A stretch of DNA of 12,062 nt from Pseudomonadota bacterium (GTDB taxonomy: Bacteria > Pseudomonadota > Gammaproteobacteria > UBA5335): NCBI GenBank assembly GCA_002862965.1, contig PKCW01000060.1, positions 1 to 12,062 of the forward strand. Reading direction: 5' to 3'. How positions within the stretch are numbered: the stretch's first letter is position 1; every line of letters begins with the position of its first letter. A model generated the notes under the pieces. The model worked only from the letters and a program-made list of their open reading frames with translations, was not told the origin of the DNA and did no database searches. The position numbers and the translations under genes are program-made. Positions 11,632 through 12,062 of the stretch are shown in pieces.

Positions 11632-12062
11632 TTGGCACGCATCATCGTGGTGACTTCCGGCAAGGGCGGGGTCGGGAAAACCACCACCTCGGCCGCCTTT
11701 GGTACCGGCCTCGCCCTGCGGGGCTTCAAGACCGCCGTCGTGGACTTCGACGTCGGACTGCGCAATCTCGACCTCATCATGGGCTGCGAGCGTCGCGTGG
11801 TGTACGACTTCGTCAACGTCATCCATGGCGAGGCCACCCTGGGCCAGGCGTTGATCCGTGACAAGCGCCTGCCCAATCTTTCCATCCTCGCCGCCTCCCA
11901 GACGCGCGACAAGGATGCGCTGACGCAGGATGGCGTGGGCCGCGTACTGGAAGATCTGTCGCGCGAGTTCGACTATATCCTCTGCGACTCGCCGGCCGGG
12001 ATCGAGAAAGGCGCGCATCTGGCGATGTATTTCGCCGACGACGCCATCGTGGTCACCAATCC
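11632..12062 (+). CDS. minD: Septum site-determining protein MinD (partial, 3' end off the window)
   Basis: Membrane-associated ATPase that oscillates with MinE and recruits MinC. The visible 143 codons begin MARIIVVTSGKGGVGKTTTS, with the deviant Walker A motif and its two lysines, Lys11 and Lys16. VVDFDVGLRNLDLIMG (36-51) carries Asp38 and Asp40, and CDSPAGIEKGA is the switch II/Walker B region. These are all typical of MinD. The start is a TTG at 11632-11634: GAGGAG (11618-11623) sits 8 nt upstream, an in-frame TGA occurs at 11605, and no ATG or GTG lies between. The protein beginning MARIIVV matches the family start. minE is expected beyond the window. Confidence 0.96.
   Translation, partial: MARIIVVTSGKGGVGKTTTSAAFGTGLALRGFKTAVVDFDVGLRNLDLIMGCERRVVYDFVNVIHGEATLGQALIRDKRLPNLSILAASQTRDKDALTQDGVGRVLEDLSREFDYILCDSPAGIEKGAHLAMYFADDAIVVTN

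Noticed and set aside
10854..11912. Minus-strand open frame opposite minC and the start of minD (352 codons)
   Set aside because: It spans two certain genes on the other strand and has no family motif.
1..12062. Mobile element, CRISPR array, toxin-antitoxin, phage defence or biosynthetic cluster
   Set aside because: I looked for transposase or integrase motifs, spaced direct repeats, small paired genes and large modular enzymes on both strands and found none.

Overview
The window is GC-rich chromosomal DNA. The min cell-division genes, a 2,3-bisphosphoglycerate-dependent phosphoglycerate mutase, a guanine deaminase and an outer-membrane-type exported protein point to a Gram-negative proteobacterium, probably beta or gamma. 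There is no rRNA gene or other marker to place it more finely. I see no tRNA, rRNA, CRISPR array, insertion sequence, phage gene or integration scar. Base composition and codon use look even, so this reads as housekeeping and metabolic DNA, not a mobile island.

Layout. At 1-621 (minus) lies the N-terminal part of an exported, probably beta-barrel protein that runs off the left edge. A 339-bp gap (622-960) holds no convincing gene but has a very strong hairpin at 809-857. At 961-2937 a minus-strand operon reads doxX-like membrane protein, then NAD(P)H-dependent FMN reductase, then pirin. A LysR-family regulator (3061-3993) is divergent from it across a 123-bp spacer with three short palindromes. 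This looks like a locally regulated quinone/electrophile-response module.

A guanine deaminase gene (guaD, 4046-5365, minus, GTG start) converges on the LysR gene. Between guaD and the next operon is a 270-bp divergent promoter region with two inverted repeats. At 5636-7975 two adjacent acyl-CoA dehydrogenase genes encode subunits whose active-site motifs are complementary, which suggests an obligate heteromer of the PimC/PimD or FadE26/FadE27 type. A 12-bp hairpin follows.

At 8076-9137 is an exported TIM-barrel glycoside hydrolase (clan GH-A). Its 3' end overlaps a convergent unknown membrane-protein gene with a CxxC motif (9115-9618). Divergent from that gene is gpmA (9760-10449), followed closely by a small conserved-looking membrane protein (10495-10818). 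The window ends with minC (10887-11582) and the start of minD (11632 to the edge, TTG start), which together block division at the cell poles; minE would be expected just beyond.

I looked for an undescribed system and did not find a strong one. The most worthwhile leads are the split-active-site dehydrogenase pair, the LysR-DoxX-reductase-pirin module, the 809-857 hairpin, the inverted repeats between guaD and the dehydrogenase operon, and the orphan exported GH-A enzyme. All family assignments come from reading motifs by eye; no database search was run.
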